The notes under the pieces: model-generated
Told to the model about the DNA's origin: nothing
Database searches by the model: none
Seen by the model: only the letters and a program-made list of their open reading frames with translations
Assembly: GCA_041661665.1 (NCBI GenBank)
Contig: JBAZTW010000020.1
Coordinates: 1 to 44,147 of the forward strand
Length of the DNA stretch: 44,147 nt
Direction: 5' to 3'
Source of the DNA: GWC2-45-44 sp041661665
GTDB taxonomy: Bacteria; Planctomycetota; Phycisphaerae; Sedimentisphaerales; UBA12454
Translations under genes and position numbers: made by a program
Shown here: piece after piece, positions 1 to 8,867 of the stretch
Position numbering within the stretch: position 1 is the first letter of the stretch
Layout: each line of letters begins with the position of its first letter

Positions 1-326
1 TCTTTGTAACTCCTTACCGATGTCCGCAACCCCGACCCGAAGGTCGGTTTGGGCTTGTCCGCGTTCGCTCGCCGCTACTGACGGAGTCTCTATTTGATTT
101 CCTTTCCTACAGGTACTTAGATGTTTCAGTTCCCTGCGTTGGCTTCAACCGGCCTATACATTCAGCCGATGATAACTTCGTATAAACAAAGTTCGGTTTC
201 CCTATTCGGAAATTCCGGGATTAACGGTTGTTTGACACCTGCCCCGGACTTATCGCAGTCTACCACGTCCTTCATCGCCTCTCGATGCCTAGACATCCTC
301 CATACACCCTTAGTAACTTGACCATA
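1..326 (-). rRNA. 23S ribosomal RNA, 5' part (runs off the window)
   Basis: The minus strand reads GGTCAAGTTACTAAGG near 323, then a GCGATGAAGGACGTGG block, a CTGCGATAAG block, AACTGAAACATCTAAGTAC and CAGTAGCGGCGAGCGAACG. These are the conserved 5' blocks of bacterial 23S rRNA (domain I). About 325 nt lie inside the window and the rest continues beyond base 1. The exact mature 5' end cannot be fixed and is placed at about 323-326. The gene lies downstream of tRNA-Ile and tRNA-Ala on the same strand, but no 16S gene precedes the tRNAs. Confidence 0.93.
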
Positions 327-403
327 TCAATCAAGGATTGATACCGTCTGATAAATTAGTTAGTTTAGATAGGTATTTGACACTTAGAGATGTCACTGTA
401 ATT

Positions 404-424
404 GTTGTGTTATGAAAACACAAC
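404..424 (-). other. Perfect 8-bp hairpin upstream of 23S rRNA
   Basis: GTTGTGTT pairs with AACACAAC around a 5-nt loop. It lies about 80 nt upstream of the 23S 5' end, inside the tRNA-Ala/23S spacer. In an rRNA transcript this position suits a processing stem. That role is inference. Confidence 0.45.
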
Positions 425-464
425 GTACACCTTTTTAATATAATGAGACAACTACACTATTTAC

Positions 465-478
465 TTTTCAAAGAACAA
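465..478 (-). promoter_or_regulatory. boxA-like antitermination element in the tRNA-Ala/23S spacer
   Basis: The minus strand reads TTGTTCTTTGAAAA, close to the classic rRNA boxA (TGCTCTTTAACA). It lies between tRNA-Ala and 23S, where boxA-nut elements normally occur. A second copy at 875-887 precedes tRNA-Ile. Two copies in the expected places of one transcript support the call. Confidence 0.55.
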
Positions 479-587
479 CTTATTAAAATCAAAAATCAAA
501 ATGTAAAAATCAAAATTATTGATGTCGTTCGCCAAAAGCGAACTCCACTGTTTTTCACTTCTCGATTTCAACTTTTCACTTTTTTAA

Positions 588-660
588 TGGAGATGACAGG
601 GATCGAACCTGCAACCTCCGGCTTGCAAAGCCGGCGCTCTCCCAGTTGAGCTACATCCCC
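588..660 (-). tRNA. tRNA-Ala(TGC)
   Basis: On the minus strand the gene begins GGGGATGTAGCTCAACTGGG and ends CATCTCC plus discriminator A. The anticodon stem CCGGC/GCCGG encloses loop TTTGCAA, giving anticodon TGC. The T arm GGTTCGATCC is present. CCA is not encoded. It sits in the usual rRNA-spacer order Ile-Ala-23S. Confidence 0.95.
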
Positions 661-718
661 AGAAACCGCAAAAGCGGTCAATTTGAGATTTCAAATTTGA
701 AATTTCAAATCCTTCCAC

Positions 719-792
719 TGGGCCCGGGAAGATTCGGACTTCCGACCTTACGCTTATCAGGCGTACGCTCTAACCAACTGAGCTACGAGCCC
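719..792 (-). tRNA. tRNA-Ile(GAT)
   Basis: The minus strand begins GGGCTCGTAGCTCAGTTGG. The acceptor stem GGGCTCG pairs with CGGGCCC (one G-T pair), followed by discriminator A. The anticodon loop CTGATAA gives GAT (isoleucine). It lies 58 nt upstream of tRNA-Ala on the same strand. Confidence 0.95.
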
Positions 793-874
793 TTGTTATA
801 TAACAAAGCCGCTTACCCAGTTGGCTCGAAAGTTTTTCAGCCGTAACCGCGGGCTCAACTTACCAATCCTTACC

Positions 875-887
875 ATTTCAAAGAACC
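875..887 (-). promoter_or_regulatory. boxA-like element in the rRNA/tRNA leader
   Basis: The minus strand reads GGTTCTTTGAAAT, about 85 nt upstream of tRNA-Ile. It matches the spacer copy at 465-478 over TTCTTTGAAA. Its place after the promoters and before the first stable RNA is normal for an rRNA leader antiterminator. Confidence 0.5.
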
Positions 888-971
888 CTGTCTTCGTCAA
901 AACTTCGACGCGACAGGCAAACAAAAATGCCGCCTTTACTAACTGCCGGCGACATTTGTTATAGACGGAAG

Positions 972-1000
972 ATGCTACTTACTTCGCTATACACAGTCAA
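972..1000 (-). promoter_or_regulatory. Candidate sigma70 promoter P2 for tRNA-Ile/Ala-23S
   Basis: On the minus strand TTGACT (995-1000) is followed after 17 nt by TAGCAT (972-977). It is 180 nt upstream of tRNA-Ile. The -35 is strong and the -10 moderate (4 of 6). Confidence 0.4.
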
Positions 1001-1103
1001 GTACAAAAAACAAGAATTTTAAAGATTTCTCGCAATCTTACTCCGATTCCTTCCACCGCCTTAAAATACGATACAAACACATTAGCTTGCCCGTAGTTCA
1101 GTA

Positions 1104-1131
1104 AGTCTAAAGATATTTTGGAAAGTGTCAA
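1104..1131 (-). promoter_or_regulatory. Candidate sigma70 promoter P1 for tRNA-Ile/Ala-23S
   Basis: On the minus strand a perfect -35 TTGACA (1126-1131) is followed after 16 nt by TAGACT (1104-1109). An AT-rich stretch lies immediately upstream, as for an UP element. With P2 it would form the tandem arrangement common for rRNA operons. Confidence 0.45.
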
Positions 1132-1526
1132 GTAAAAAAATATCAAAAAAATGTTAATGCAAAAATAAGGGGTCGAGCCCAAAAAATTAGATGTTAAAAT
1201 AAAGAACTTATGAACAGCGATTCGATAAACTATTCGGCAAAAAGGTGCAACCTTTTATTAAAAAAACGAGTTTTGACGCGGATTTCGCTGGTTTTTACAG
1301 TGTTAGATGAGTTTTTGATTAAATTTTCAAAAGAGGCATTTTATATTATCTATTACCTGTATCGCTTACAGCAGTCGTATTCACGCCATCCTGAACATAA
1401 TTGAAAGTAAAAATAACTTTTTCATTTTATTTTTATTTTCAAAAGATTGTTAATGCTTTTTATTTTTTTCGTGCCTTTTGCACAATGCCTTATGCTTATT
1501 ATTTTCGTTTTTTACTTCTCACTTCT

Positions 1527-4268
1527 TCAATGGCACACCCGAAAGCCAACATAATTATACGAGTAGTACGGGACGCTGTTGCTCCGGTACGAAACAGTAC
1601 AAAAGTTGCTGATGTGGAGCCAGCAGCCGCCACGGATAACGCGAGAACTGCCATCAACGGTACTTGTCCACTCCCAGACATTCCCTGCCATATCGCACAT
1701 CCCGTAGCCATAAGCCCCGAAAGTGCCCACAACAGTTGTACCATCAGGATGAGTGGAGCCATAATAGTTTGCGATACTATTATTTATAGTGATACCGCAA
1801 CCATAGATAAAGCTGCCATCATAGTCCGCTATGGCCTGCCACTCCCATTCAGTCGGCAGTCGGTAGCCGTAATAGTTGCAGAAAGCGGTTGCTCCATACC
1901 AGCTGACATAAGTTACCGGATGGTTCTCAAAACCGCTGTCAACTGTGAATACTCCGCCGCTGTAATTTATCCTTGCTGCCCCGCCATTAACGGCTCCATT
2001 CTGATTATAGCCTGCACCCGCAAGGTCATAATAGGGCTGGGAATGGCTGGTATCGCTTATCGCATAAACAACATTATCTGTATAAACAGTTATCCGGTTA
2101 AGAGCTTTGGCGGCATTAAGAAACTGGCAATACTGAGCATTCGTTGTCTCATATTTGCTCATTTCTCCGATAAAGCCCTCATGACCGCCGCCAATTCCCG
2201 AATCGTTAATAGGTACCCATACCATACCATCTGGACCGCTATTAACCAGCCATTGATCAGCCAGCACAGCCACATCTTCTATGCCTGCATCGCCGGATAG
2301 ATCAAAATCCGCACCGCCACACCAGGCATTGGATGCATTGCAGTCATACAGCCACCAGTTTGCAAGTAATGCAAAATCCTTGAAATTCACGACACAATCG
2401 CCGCTCAAATCCGCTTCCGGACAGATACTAATAATCTGGTAATCAGCCGTTTTAATTTCGCTTGGCTCTATTCCTGTTTTCCATGCCCTGGCTTTCAACG
2501 TCAGACTATGACCAACAAGCACACTGGAACCAGAAGCGATAATACTATCGCTTTCGCTCGGGGCATTTCCGTCGGTTGTATAGTGAATCGTTGCCCCCGG
2601 TGTAGCACAGGTAATTGTTACATTCTGTTTGCTGTCATAATTTCCGCCGTCTGGCGTGAACGCCATGACGATATCACCATACACAAAATTCATCGTCGAA
2701 CCCACAGCGCTGATTTGCCGAATCACCAGATTGGAATTATTGCCGCTCCACCATTTGGCATTAGGTATTGTTGTGTCTTTGAAAACATCCTTGTATCCTG
2801 AATGAAAAAGATCGCCGCTTCCGCCGGCATTATTATCGTGTTCAAGATGGAATAGTCCATCGGCTTGTTCAACGGAAACCAGATAATGCTGACTGGGTGT
2901 CATTTGCTGGTTGTCATTGGAGCCATTCTCATCGATGTGCCAGATAACCAGCCCCTCGTCCGGCAAAGAACTGTTACGTCCGGTTTTTGTGCGACTGTCA
3001 ATATAAAAAAATTCGTGCGAATTGCCCGGATTCAGATATTTATAAGAAGTATTCGAATTGGACTGGAGAAAATATTGAACCCCAGACATAGGCGGAAACA
3101 CCGTTACGCTTTCCCAGCCTTTTATGTCTCTCAGGTATGGATTCGGCGGGATGGGATTATAATCTGAACCGCCATAGGCCATCAGGCAGTAATTCCCCGC
3201 GCCGTACGATTCGTAGCCGTAATCATAGAGGTCCGGGTAGTCGCAAATCATATGCCCGTTTTCATGGCAGAACGTGCCTAACACCAGCGACGAACCAATA
3301 TTGGTAATCTGATAGACACCGGATTTCACTCCTTCATTGGATGTGAACACGCCATACATACTTGACATGTGAGGCCAAAGTCCCTCCGCCCAGTTGTTTT
3401 GTATGGCGCCGGCGTAAAATGCGTTAATCGCCAGCATATAGTTGCCGCCGTCAGTGCTTATTGTTCCAAAGTTAAAATTCTGACCGGATGGATTATCTAA
3501 CCACAACAGCGCTTCTTTAATCAGTTCCTTTGCACGTATTCCATAACTGATACTCGGATCGGTATAATACGACCTGTTATGCTGGGCGGTATAATAGGCC
3601 GTCACATAATTAGTATAGGTCAGGTTTCCGTTGGAAACATCGTAAAAATAATCACGCACAGAACCATTATTGCCGTAACCGGTATAACCAACCTGATTGC
3701 AGTAATTATCAATATCAGCCTGAGAGATGGTCGCCGATACATCCGGAAACTGGATAAGCAGTGTCAAGCCGACAACTTGCCCGAGCAGCGGAGCCGGCGA
3801 GTTTGCCTGGTCGGGTGCCGCAGAAAAAACGCCGGAATCTGGTGCCGGAAGAATTCGACCATGCTTATCCCTTCCAAGCAGATGACGATTCTTATCAGCC
3901 TTTTCAATCACCGCCTGATGTTTAAGACGGAGGCCTTTTTTAATTCCATTACCTCGTGATAATGGCCAACGCCCGGAATCTTTCAGTTGCTCCACACTCT
4001 GTCCGGTATAGGGAGTTCCGGTTGAGATAAAATCAGACCCATCATTATTTACTTCAGCATAGCAGATAAAACCGGATACCGGATCACGAACAAGGGAATA
4101 TCCGTCGAGCGTTTCAGCACGAATATAAAACTCGTCTCCCCACACTCGGACAGCAATAGCGCTGCCGTCCGGCTGATGAAATTCAAATTCTTTTCCCAAG
4201 TATGGGGCACAAAACACAGAGACCGAAAAAAGGTATGAAACCACCGCAAAGAATAAGACCCGCCGCAT
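1527..4268 (-). CDS. Secreted M6-family metalloprotease with dockerin-like and SUMF1 domains
   Basis: A 913-aa exported protein. The start chosen is the ATG at 4268, preceded by GGGAGG and giving the signal peptide MRRVLFFAVVSYLFSVSVFC; an in-frame ATG at 4325 would add 19 non-signal residues. Residues about 165-500 form an M6 (immune-inhibitor-A-like) peptidase with the zinc motif H335-E-N-G-H339, followed by DYPDLYDYG. Next come a chitobiase C-terminal-like beta domain (about 535-600), a two-part dockerin-like segment (DLSGDCVVNFKDFALLANWW and DFDLSGDAGIEDVAVLADQW) and a C-terminal formylglycine-generating-enzyme-like (SUMF1) domain (about 680-913, with RLPTEWEWQAIA, MAGNVWEWTS and VIRGGCW). 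Proteolysis of extracellular protein is the likely role. The SUMF1 part has only one Cys near its end, so it is probably a binding fold rather than an oxidase. Divergent to the sigma54 activator at 4529. Confidence 0.88.
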   Translation of the reverse strand: MRRVLFFAVVSYLFSVSVFCAPYLGKEFEFHQPDGSAIAVRVWGDEFYIRAETLDGYSLVRDPVSGFICYAEVNNDGSDFISTGTPYTGQSVEQLKDSGRWPLSRGNGIKKGLRLKHQAVIEKADKNRHLLGRDKHGRILPAPDSGVFSAAPDQANSPAPLLGQVVGLTLLIQFPDVSATISQADIDNYCNQVGYTGYGNNGSVRDYFYDVSNGNLTYTNYVTAYYTAQHNRSYYTDPSISYGIRAKELIKEALLWLDNPSGQNFNFGTISTDGGNYMLAINAFYAGAIQNNWAEGLWPHMSSMYGVFTSNEGVKSGVYQITNIGSSLVLGTFCHENGHMICDYPDLYDYGYESYGAGNYCLMAYGGSDYNPIPPNPYLRDIKGWESVTVFPPMSGVQYFLQSNSNTSYKYLNPGNSHEFFYIDSRTKTGRNSSLPDEGLVIWHIDENGSNDNQQMTPSQHYLVSVEQADGLFHLEHDNNAGGSGDLFHSGYKDVFKDTTIPNAKWWSGNNSNLVIRQISAVGSTMNFVYGDIVMAFTPDGGNYDSKQNVTITCATPGATIHYTTDGNAPSESDSIIASGSSVLVGHSLTLKARAWKTGIEPSEIKTADYQIISICPEADLSGDCVVNFKDFALLANWWLYDCNASNAWCGGADFDLSGDAGIEDVAVLADQWLVNSGPDGMVWVPINDSGIGGGHEGFIGEMSKYETTNAQYCQFLNAAKALNRITVYTDNVVYAISDTSHSQPYYDLAGAGYNQNGAVNGGAARINYSGGVFTVDSGFENHPVTYVSWYGATAFCNYYGYRLPTEWEWQAIADYDGSFIYGCGITINNSIANYYGSTHPDGTTVVGTFGAYGYGMCDMAGNVWEWTSTVDGSSRVIRGGCWLHISNFCTVSYRSNSVPYYSYNYVGFRVCH

Positions 4269-4435
4269 TCTAAAATCCTCCCGAATTCTTTCGTAAAAAG
4301 CGGAAATCTTTAAACAACCGCTCATTTCCTTCCTTTTTCATCCATAAAGTATTATTGTAAGATATTTCCTGATGAAAACAAAGGAAAAAATTGTGAAAAG
4401 CGTGAAAACATTAGAGTTTTTAAATAATTTTTTGC

Positions 4436-4464
4436 TTGAAAAGCGTGGGATGCTTTGGAATAAT
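4436..4464 (+). promoter_or_regulatory. Candidate sigma70 promoter for the GAF/AAA+ regulator
   Basis: TTGAAA (4436-4441), a 17-nt spacer and AATAAT (4459-4464) lie 65 nt upstream of the regulator's ATG, in the AT-rich divergent intergenic region. Confidence 0.4.
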
Positions 4465-4528
4465 TATGACAAAGTTGTATTTTTTGGCTTTTTGCCTACA
4501 ATTTTGTATGTTTTAATTGAAAGTATTT

Positions 4529-6058
4529 ATGACTACAAAACCATCAAAAGAAGTACAGTTATTGGCGGATTTGGCCAAAGCGTTCGCAGATTCGCTCAAC
4601 CTTGAACTAACACTAAAGGCTATTCTCAAATCGCTCGACACGCACGTCAAGCTGCAAAAGGGAACTATCACCCTGCTCAACCCGGAAACGGAAACAATAA
4701 CTATCAAAGTGGCACACGGATTGAGCGAGGAGTCCAAGGAATTAGGCATTTATAAAATAGGCGAAGGCATCACCGGAACGGTTGTGCAGACGGGTAAAGA
4801 AATAATCGTGCCCGATATTTCAAAGGACAATAGATTTCTGCACAAAACTCATTCGAGAAAAGATACGGCAGGCAAACAAATCGCGTTTTACTGCGTGCCT
4901 ATTAAACTTGAGGGAAAAACAATCGGAACGCTGAGCGTTGACAGGCAGGTAAAAAAAGGCGATGACTTTGAAGCGAATTTAAATCTGCTAAATGTTATAG
5001 CGACAATGGTTGCACAGGCGGTGAAACTGAATAAGCTCGTAGAATCGGACAGACGGCAGCTTTCAGAGGAAAATCTTCGGTTACGGCAGGAACTGCGAAC
5101 GCATTTCAACATTGATAATATGGTCGGCACAAGCAACGCGATAAAGGAAGTCTATCGGCTCATCGAGCAGGTGGCAGAAAGCAACGCGACTGTTTTAATA
5201 CGCGGCGAAAGCGGAACGGGAAAAGACCTTGTTGCACACGCGGTACATTATAACAGCCAAAGAGCAAATAAGCCTTTTATAAAGGTGAACTGCACCGCTT
5301 TGCCAGAAACGCTGCTTGAGAGTGAATTGTTCGGACACGAAAAAGGCGCGTTCACCGGCGCAACGGAAAAGAAAATCGGAAGATTTGAAAGAGCCGGCGG
5401 TGGAACAATTTTCCTCGATGAGATTGGCGACTTCTCGATGAATTTGCAGGTTAAACTGCTCAGGGTGATTCAGTTCAGAGAATTTGAACGGGTCGGCGGC
5501 ACTGATACCATTAAGTCGAACGTAAGAATTATCGTTGCCACGAATAAAAATCTCGAAGAACAGATAAAGGAAAAACTGTTCAGGGAAGATTTGTATTATC
5601 GAATAAATGTATTCCCGATTTTTCTTCCGCCGCTGAGGGAGAGGAAAGACGATATTATGCTGATGGCGGATTATTTTCTTGAGAGATTTTCAAAGGAAAA
5701 TAACAAGCGCATTACGCGAATTTCCACGCCTGCCATTGAGATGCTCACGAGCTATCATTGGCCAGGGAATATAAGAGAGCTGGAAAACTGTATTGAAAGA
5801 GCTGTTCTGCTGTGCAATGACGAAGTTATTCGGTCGGAACATTTACCGCCCTCTCTGCAAATGATAAGGAAAAGCGACGGTGTGGCCAAACATTCGCTTG
5901 TTGAAATTATTGAGAATAAGGAGAGGGAGCTGATTATAGATTCGCTGAAGAAATTTGCCGGCCGGCAGAGGAAAGCCGCTGAAGAGCTTGGGCTTACCGA
6001 AAGGATACTCGGCTACAAAATCAAAAAATACGGCATTTTTCCAAAACTGCTATCGTAA
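4529..6058 (+). CDS. NifA-like sigma54-dependent activator (GAF, AAA+, Fis HTH)
   Basis: A 509-aa enhancer-binding protein. Domains in order: an N-terminal GAF sensor (about 15-165), a short coiled linker, a sigma54-interaction AAA+ domain (about 200-430) with Walker A GESGTGKD at 226-233 and the sigma54-contact loop GAFTGA at 273-278, the GTIFLDEIGD Walker B block, an R-finger region (FREDLYYRINVF), and a C-terminal Fis-type helix-turn-helix (about 465-509). ATP hydrolysis would remodel RpoN holoenzyme. The ATG at 4529 is used; an in-frame TTG at 4517 would add four residues, and no strong Shine-Dalgarno is seen for either. It resembles NifA in layout, but no nif genes are present, so the ligand and targets are unknown. 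A near-consensus sigma54 site lies just after its stop, upstream of the glycanase gene, which is a plausible target. Confidence 0.9.
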   Translation: MTTKPSKEVQLLADLAKAFADSLNLELTLKAILKSLDTHVKLQKGTITLLNPETETITIKVAHGLSEESKELGIYKIGEGITGTVVQTGKEIIVPDISKDNRFLHKTHSRKDTAGKQIAFYCVPIKLEGKTIGTLSVDRQVKKGDDFEANLNLLNVIATMVAQAVKLNKLVESDRRQLSEENLRLRQELRTHFNIDNMVGTSNAIKEVYRLIEQVAESNATVLIRGESGTGKDLVAHAVHYNSQRANKPFIKVNCTALPETLLESELFGHEKGAFTGATEKKIGRFERAGGGTIFLDEIGDFSMNLQVKLLRVIQFREFERVGGTDTIKSNVRIIVATNKNLEEQIKEKLFREDLYYRINVFPIFLPPLRERKDDIMLMADYFLERFSKENNKRITRISTPAIEMLTSYHWPGNIRELENCIERAVLLCNDEVIRSEHLPPSLQMIRKSDGVAKHSLVEIIENKERELIIDSLKKFAGRQRKAAEELGLTERILGYKIKKYGIFPKLLS

Positions 6059-6082
6059 AAATGTAGCCAATAACAATCCTGT

Positions 6083-6100
6083 TCGGCACGGGAATCGCTA
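6083..6100 (+). promoter_or_regulatory. Candidate sigma54 (-24/-12) promoter
   Basis: TTCGGCACGGGAATCGCTA carries GG (85-86) and GC (97-98) separated by exactly 10 nt. It matches YTGGCACG-N4-TTGCW at nearly all positions (TCGGCACG, TCGCT). It lies 25 nt after the stop codon of a sigma54 activator gene and 160 nt before the glycanase start. Confidence 0.45.
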
Positions 6101-6150
6101 ATTTCAATTGCAGTGTGCGATTGCCAGTTTTGTCTCGCTTGCAGTCGGCA

Positions 6151-6179
6151 TTTACAAGAATGGTTCATTGTGATATAAT
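6151..6179 (+). promoter_or_regulatory. Candidate strong sigma70 promoter for the glycanase
   Basis: TTTACA (6151-6156), exactly 17 nt, then TATAAT (6174-6179). This is 11 of 12 consensus bases with ideal spacing. The predicted transcript start near 6186 leaves a leader of about 75 nt. Confidence 0.55.
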
Positions 6180-6259
6180 GCATTTTCTCATCGGTTTACA
6201 GCGGGTAAAGTATTGTTGTTACAAATTTAATTAGATTTATCTACAACAAAAAAAAAGAA

Positions 6260-8665
6260 ATGACTCAACGAATAGATAACTGTCCCAATCTTGTTTTGAG
6301 GGTACATCGCAATGTTCTGCGTGTATGCGGTATTGTGCTGTTTGCCGTGATAGGCATTAGTTCCGTACGCGCGGCGACGATAACTTCGATTTCACAAAAC
6401 GCCGCCACCGTGGGCAAATATGAAAAGTTCGAAATTACCTTTACGCTTTCGCAGACCTACTCAAATCCTTTTGACCCCGATATTGTCGATGTTGCCGTAA
6501 CCTTTCACGAGCCGGGCGGAACCACCGCTGTAATTCCAGGATTTTATTATCAGAACTATACCGTATCAGGGAGCAATCCTGAGCAATATACCACTGCCGG
6601 CGCGATATCATGGAAGGCACGTTTTGCTCCGGCAAAGGCGGGAACATACAGTTTTGATATTAGTATCAAGGATGCGGGCGGAATGGTGATTCAAACAAAC
6701 GCCGGTTCGTTTGTCTGTCAGGAAAGCTCCAATAAGGGATTTATACGAGTCGATCCGAATCACCGTGCGTTTTTTAAATATGACAACGGCCAAACGCGGA
6801 CAAATATCGGCCATAATGTCGCATGGAACAATGGCGGGGTCTATGGCTGGAATAATTATATCGTCAAAATGGGCACGGCCGGCGAGAACTGGACGAGACT
6901 GTGGATGGTTTCCTGGGAAAGTGACGGCGGAGTCCAGCTGGAAGGACGGCACAGCGATTCCGCTTATTTCAGCGGGGCCGGAAATTTGTCGATGCAGACG
7001 GCGCTGCGGGTCGACAGTTATGTGGAAACGGCGAGGCAAAACGGTATTGCCATTCAGCTTGCGTTTCAGTATCACGGCCAGTACAGCACGACCACCGATC
7101 CTGACTGGAACCGGAGCCCTTACAATATTGCTAATGCCGCATCGGATGGCGGTTTCCTCAGTACCCCCAATGAATTTTTCACCAATGCCGAGGCGAGAAG
7201 ATTAACTAAGAACAAGTATCGCTATATCATCGCCCGCTGGGGATATTCGCCGGCAATCTTTGCATGGGAACTTTTCAACGAAGTGCAGTGGACTAACGCC
7301 TGGACAGGCGGCAGTAGCAGCAGGGTAAGCGTTGTGAACTGGCACAACGAAATGTCGGCATATATACGCAGCATCGACAGTTTCAGGCATCCCATCACCA
7401 CCAGCAGCGACGGCGACGGATTTGCCGCAATTTGGAATCTTCCTAATATAGATTTGGTGCAGGTGCATTATTACGGCGGTAATACCATCGACTATTTCAA
7501 GCAAAGTGCCTCAAGTCTGGCCGTGTATAACAAGCCCGTAATTATGGGCGAATTCGGCGCCGGCTGGACCGCGGGCGTTAATGTACCCGAACAGACCCCC
7601 GGCTCACTGCCGGAACCATATAAGACGCAGATGTACGAAGCTCTGATGCTGCACGACGGCATCTGGAGCAGTTTCCATGTCAGAAGCAGCGCCCATCTGT
7701 GGTGGTGGGATTATTATATCAATCCGCTGAACTTGTATGGTGAATTTACCGCGCTCAAGGTCTACGCGGCAAATGAGAATCTTGCCGACTGCAATTTAGC
7801 CGATGCGCCGCGCGCGGTTTCCGGCGGGCAGTCGATATATGCAACCCCTGTAATCTCTGATTTTTACGCGGCATCAAGCCAAACCGTTTTTACTCTTCAG
7901 GGCGATCAATTCCCCGGCATGGATAAACTCTCTATGTGGCTGCATGGCTCGGCTCAAGCCGCGATTAAATCCAATCCGACATTCAATTTGAATATGGCAG
8001 CGAGCGGCTCACTTAAAATTCATGTGGCGCTTGTCTCGAATTGGGGCAATAACAGCTTGCGAGTGCTTGTCAATTCCGTGCAGGTTTTTTCGGCCGCCTA
8101 CGCCAACAATTTGGCTAATTTTGTCATCACAGTACCGCTGGCGGCGGGTCAGCAATCGGTGAATATCGAAAACACCGGTCAGGACTGGTTTAAGATAAGC
8201 AGCTATGAATTCGCTCCGAGTACCATCTCGTATTTGAGTTCAATCGGCTTATCCAACAAAGACCGCGCGTTCATCTGGATTTATGACACAGGCAGCCAGT
8301 TCGGCCAAACAGCACATGGTGTTTTTCATAATGAGCCGGTCATCGTCAAAGGGCTTGATAACGGTTCGTATATTGTCGAAGTGTATGCGACGCGAGGTAC
8401 AGGCGGCGTTATTGCATCAGGTAGAGCCGATTCCGTTTCAGGAATGTTGACTTACACACTGCCGGATTTCAGCAAGGACATCGCCGTCAAAGTAAAACCA
8501 TGCACGGTCGATTTCAATGACCTCGAGGCGTTCTTTAATCAATGGCTGCTGTCCGGTACGGGACTTGCGGGCGATCTTGCCGGCGGCGGCAGTGTCAATT
8601 CCGCCGATTTCAGTGTGCTGGCGGGTTACTGGATGGGCAAATGCCCGACCGGCTGGCCTTTCTGA
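6260..8665 (+). CDS. Secreted GH5-like glycanase with DUF5060 and dockerin-like tail
   Basis: An 801-aa exported glycoside hydrolase. The signal peptide has an unusually long N-region (about 20 residues), then VLFAVIGISSVRAA. Residues about 40-150 match the DUF5060 immunoglobulin-like domain that precedes many GH5-type enzymes. The catalytic (beta/alpha)8 domain (about 165-520) has WELFNEV with proposed acid/base E341 and VIMGEFGAGW with proposed nucleophile E431. The spacing is normal for clan GH-A. Two beta-rich, probably carbohydrate-binding segments follow, then a dockerin-like tail (DFNDLEAFFNQWL and SVNSADFSVLAGYWM). A role in degrading mannan or a related beta-glycan is likely, but the substrate cannot be read from sequence. 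The ribosome site is a weak A-rich stretch. It has its own sigma70 promoter and possibly a sigma54 one. Confidence 0.88.
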   Translation: MTQRIDNCPNLVLRVHRNVLRVCGIVLFAVIGISSVRAATITSISQNAATVGKYEKFEITFTLSQTYSNPFDPDIVDVAVTFHEPGGTTAVIPGFYYQNYTVSGSNPEQYTTAGAISWKARFAPAKAGTYSFDISIKDAGGMVIQTNAGSFVCQESSNKGFIRVDPNHRAFFKYDNGQTRTNIGHNVAWNNGGVYGWNNYIVKMGTAGENWTRLWMVSWESDGGVQLEGRHSDSAYFSGAGNLSMQTALRVDSYVETARQNGIAIQLAFQYHGQYSTTTDPDWNRSPYNIANAASDGGFLSTPNEFFTNAEARRLTKNKYRYIIARWGYSPAIFAWELFNEVQWTNAWTGGSSSRVSVVNWHNEMSAYIRSIDSFRHPITTSSDGDGFAAIWNLPNIDLVQVHYYGGNTIDYFKQSASSLAVYNKPVIMGEFGAGWTAGVNVPEQTPGSLPEPYKTQMYEALMLHDGIWSSFHVRSSAHLWWWDYYINPLNLYGEFTALKVYAANENLADCNLADAPRAVSGGQSIYATPVISDFYAASSQTVFTLQGDQFPGMDKLSMWLHGSAQAAIKSNPTFNLNMAASGSLKIHVALVSNWGNNSLRVLVNSVQVFSAAYANNLANFVITVPLAAGQQSVNIENTGQDWFKISSYEFAPSTISYLSSIGLSNKDRAFIWIYDTGSQFGQTAHGVFHNEPVIVKGLDNGSYIVEVYATRGTGGVIASGRADSVSGMLTYTLPDFSKDIAVKVKPCTVDFNDLEAFFNQWLLSGTGLAGDLAGGGSVNSADFSVLAGYWMGKCPTGWPF

Positions 8666-8867
8666 GATTTACCCAGTTTCCATTTATGGAGTTGAATTGT
8701 CAGATAATCACCCTTATAATACCAGCGGCCATAAGAATTACGCAAGTTGTATGCGGGAAAACACAACAAAAAATGGATTTACAAAGCAAATTGGTCGATA
8801 TTATAAATAGTGTAAATTTATAGTTTATAACCTTTTATAATCTTTATGGTTTTTTGGAGTTATATTT

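Larger units (their letters stand above)
793..1526 (-). other. Leader and upstream region of the 23S transcript; no 16S gene
   Basis: This stretch of about 730 bases holds no convincing protein gene. On the minus strand it carries a boxA-like element (875-887), a hairpin (887-917, CCTGTC/GACAGG with an inner pairing) and two candidate promoters. It contains no 16S 3' end: the anti-Shine-Dalgarno block that would read AAGGAGGTGAT on the plus strand is absent. From about 1200 to 1526 it is AT-rich and I see nothing further. Confidence 0.6.

Noticed and set aside
887..917. The hairpin in the rRNA leader as a terminator
   Set aside because: No T-run follows on the transcribed strand and it lies upstream of the tRNAs, so a processing or leader stem is more likely.
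1401..2300. A 299-codon plus-strand open frame
   Set aside because: It is antisense to the SUMF1 and dockerin part of the protease gene, whose motifs are clear; the frame's product is low in structure and matches nothing.
4372..4605. A plus-strand frame of 77 codons before the GAF/AAA+ regulator
   Set aside because: It has no ribosome site, lies in AT-rich promoter DNA and overlaps the real gene's start by 77 bases.
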